Of a stretch of DNA of 64,000 nt, positions 62,001 through 64,000 are shown piece by piece. How positions within the stretch are numbered: the stretch's first letter is position 1; each line of letters opens with the position of its first letter. Source of the stretch: Nemopilema nomurai (taxonomy: Eukaryota > Cnidaria > Scyphozoa > Rhizostomeae > Rhizostomatidae); assembly GCA_003864495.1 (NCBI GenBank), contig ML133463.1, positions 371,530 through 435,529 on the forward strand, written 5' to 3'. Made by a program: the position numbers and the translations under genes. The notes beneath the pieces are model-generated. The model had not been told where the DNA came from. It did no database searches and saw only the letters and a list, made by a program, of their open reading frames with translations.

Positions 62001-64000
62001 GCAGTGTCTTCTTTAATTTGTCCCCTTTATTTTCTAAAAGACTGTTAGAATTTATTGCTTTCTCCTTTCGTTTTCTACCCACTCTTTGTCGTCATTCTTA
62101 TTTTTGTTTATCAGCAGTGTCTTCTTCAATTTGTCCCCTTTATTTTTCTAAAAGACTGTTAGAATTTATTGCTTTCTCCTTTCGTTTCTACCCACTCTTT
62201 GTCGTCATTCTTATTCTTGTTTATCAGCAGTGTCTTCTTCAATTTGTCCCCTTTATTTTTCTAAAAGACTGTTAGAATTTATTGCTTTCTCCTTTCATTG
62301 TCTACCCACTCTTTGTCGTCATTCTTATTTTTGTTTAGCAGCAGTGTCTTATTCAATTTATCCGCGTTATTTTTCTAAAAGACTGTTAGAATTTATTGCT
62401 TTATCCTTTCCTTTTCTACCCACTCTTTGTCGTCATTCTTATTCTTGTTTAGCAGCAGTGTCTTATTCAATTTGTCCCCTTTATTTTTCTAAAAGACTGT
62501 TAGAATTTATTGCTTTCTCCTTCTGTTGTCTACCCACTCTTTGTCGTCATTCTTATTTTTGTTTATCAGCAGTGTCTTCTTCAATTTATCCGCGTTATTT
62601 TTCTGAAAGACTGTTAGAATTTATTGCTTTCTCTTTTCGTTTTCTACCCACTCTTTGTCGTCATTCTTATTTTTGTTTATCAGCAGTGTCTTCTTTAATT
62701 TGTCCCCTTTATTTTTCTAAAAGACTGTTAGAATTTATTGCTTTCTCCTTTCGTTTCTACCCACTCTTTGTCGTCATTCTTATTTTTGTTTATCAGCAGT
62801 GTCTTCTTCAATTTGTCCCCTTTATTTTTCTAAAAGACTGTTAGAATTTATTGCTTTCTCCTTTCGTTTTCTACCCACTCTTTGTCGTCATTCTTATTCT
62901 TGTTTATCAGCAGTGTCTTCTTCAATTTGTCCCCTTTATTTTTCTAAAAGACTGTTAGAATTTATTGCTTTCTCCTTTCATTGTCTACCCACTCTTTGTC
63001 GTCATTCTTATTTTTGTTTAGCAGCAGTGTCTTATTCAATTTATCCGCGTTATTTTTCTAAAAGACTGTTAGAATTTATTGCTTTATCCTTTCCTTTTCT
63101 ACCCACTCTTTGTCGTCATTCTTATTCTTGTTTAGCAGCAGTGTCTTATTCAATTTGTCCCCTTTATTTTTCTAAAAGACTGTTAGAATTTATTGCTTTC
63201 TTCTTCTGTTGTCTACCCACTCTTTGTCGTCATTCTTATTTTTGTTTTTAAGCTATGTCTTCTTCTATTTGTCCCCTTTATTTTTCTAAAAGACTGTTAG
63301 AATTTATTGCTTTGTCCTTTCCTTTTCTACCCACTCTTTGTCGTTATTCTTATTCTTGTTTAGCAGCAGTGTCTTATTCAATTTATCCGCGTTATTTTTC
63401 TAAAAGACTGTTAGAATTTATTGCTTTCTCCTTTCGTTTTCTACCCACTCTTTGTCGTCATTCTTATTCTTGTTTAGCATCAGTGTCTTCTTCAATTTAT
63501 CCGCGTTATTTTTCTAAAAGACTGTTAGAATTTATTGCTTTTTCTTTTCGTTTTCTACCCACTCTTTGTCGTCATTCTTATTTTTGTTTAGCAGCAGTGT
63601 CTTCTTCAATTTGTCCCCTCTATTTTTCTAAAAGACTGTCAGAATTTCTTGCTTTCTCCTTTCTATGTCTACCCACTCTTTGTCGTCATTCTTATTCTTG
63701 TTTATCAGCAGTGTCTTCTTCAATTTGTCCCCTTTATTTTTCTAAAAGACTGTTAGAATTTATTGCTTTCTCCTTTCCTTTTCTACCCACTCTTTGTCGT
63801 CATTCTTTTTCTTGTTTATCAGCAGTGTCTTCTTCAATTTGTCCCCTTTATTTTTCTAAAAGACTGTTAGAATTTATTGCTTTATCCTTTCCTTTTCTAC
63901 CCACTCCTTTTCGTCATTCTTTTTCTTGTTTATCAGCAGTGTCTTCTTCAATTTGTCCCTTTATTTTTCTAAAAGACTGTTAGAATTTATTGCTTTCTCC
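50085..64000. repeat. Satellite array of a 114-bp unit, about 120 copies, running off the window
   Basis: From 50085 the sequence consists of head-to-tail copies of a 114-bp unit. Near-invariant blocks are AAGACTGTTAGAATTTATTG, CACTCTTTGTCGTCATTC and CAGTGTCTTCTTCAATTT. Between them lie a few variable sites: CTTTCGTTTTCT / CGTTGTCT / CCTTTTCT / CATTGTCT; TTATTCTTG / TTATTTTTG / TTTTTCTTG; TTATCAGCAG / TTAGCAGCAG / TTAGCATCAG; TGTCCCCTTTA / TATCCGCGTTA. By hand count a typical unit is about 73% pyrimidine on the + strand. Copies at the left edge (50085-50650) are the most divergent, as expected at an array boundary. Because 114 is divisible by three and one + frame lacks stops, the array produces open frames up to 511 codons. 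They have no start context, no splice structure and no recognisable protein, so I do not annotate them as genes. Confidence 0.97.

Overview
This window is metazoan nuclear DNA. It has AT-rich introns and intergenic sequence, GT-AG splicing, and four multi-exon protein genes, all on the + strand. The gene content (PCNA, an F-type-lectin/FTP-domain receptor, PTEN, an ORP10/11-type oxysterol-binding protein) and the very vertebrate-like PTEN exon structure suggest an early-branching animal. An anthozoan cnidarian (coral or sea anemone) is my best guess, but that is inference: no species-diagnostic gene is present.

Layout: (1) 107-1962, the last five exons of PCNA; the first half of the gene lies upstream of the window. 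(2) 3070-10681, a 12-exon gene for a membrane protein with a signal peptide, two FTP (fucolectin/tachylectin-4/pentraxin-1) domains, one transmembrane helix and a proline-rich cytoplasmic tail with two PPxY motifs. Its sixth exon carries one extra base that breaks the frame. (3) 12517-22429, a complete PTEN phosphatase in 12 exons (419 codons before the stop), with an intron inside the catalytic P-loop coding sequence. (4) 25804-45424, a 25-exon OSBPL10/11-type lipid-transfer protein (692 codons). (5) 45425-50084, gene-poor DNA with a duplicated segment split by a small TA-flanked transposon. (6) About 50085 to the window end, a tandem array of a 114-bp unit, roughly 120 copies, running off the right edge.

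The introns hold several non-autonomous DNA transposons with readable target-site duplications: a TTAA-flanked element at 7941-8154 and a hAT-type element at 37326-38509. They also hold a tRNA-derived fragment and a dispersed repeat family. The gap between PTEN and the ORP gene has two minisatellites.

PTEN (3-phosphatase for PI(3,4,5)P3) and the ORP protein (PH domain plus PI4P/lipid-transfer domain) both act on phosphoinositides. I see no evidence that the four genes form a functional cluster. All long open frames in the right-hand 14 kb are explained by a repeat unit whose length is divisible by three and which has no stop in one frame. I treat them as noncoding satellite, not genes.
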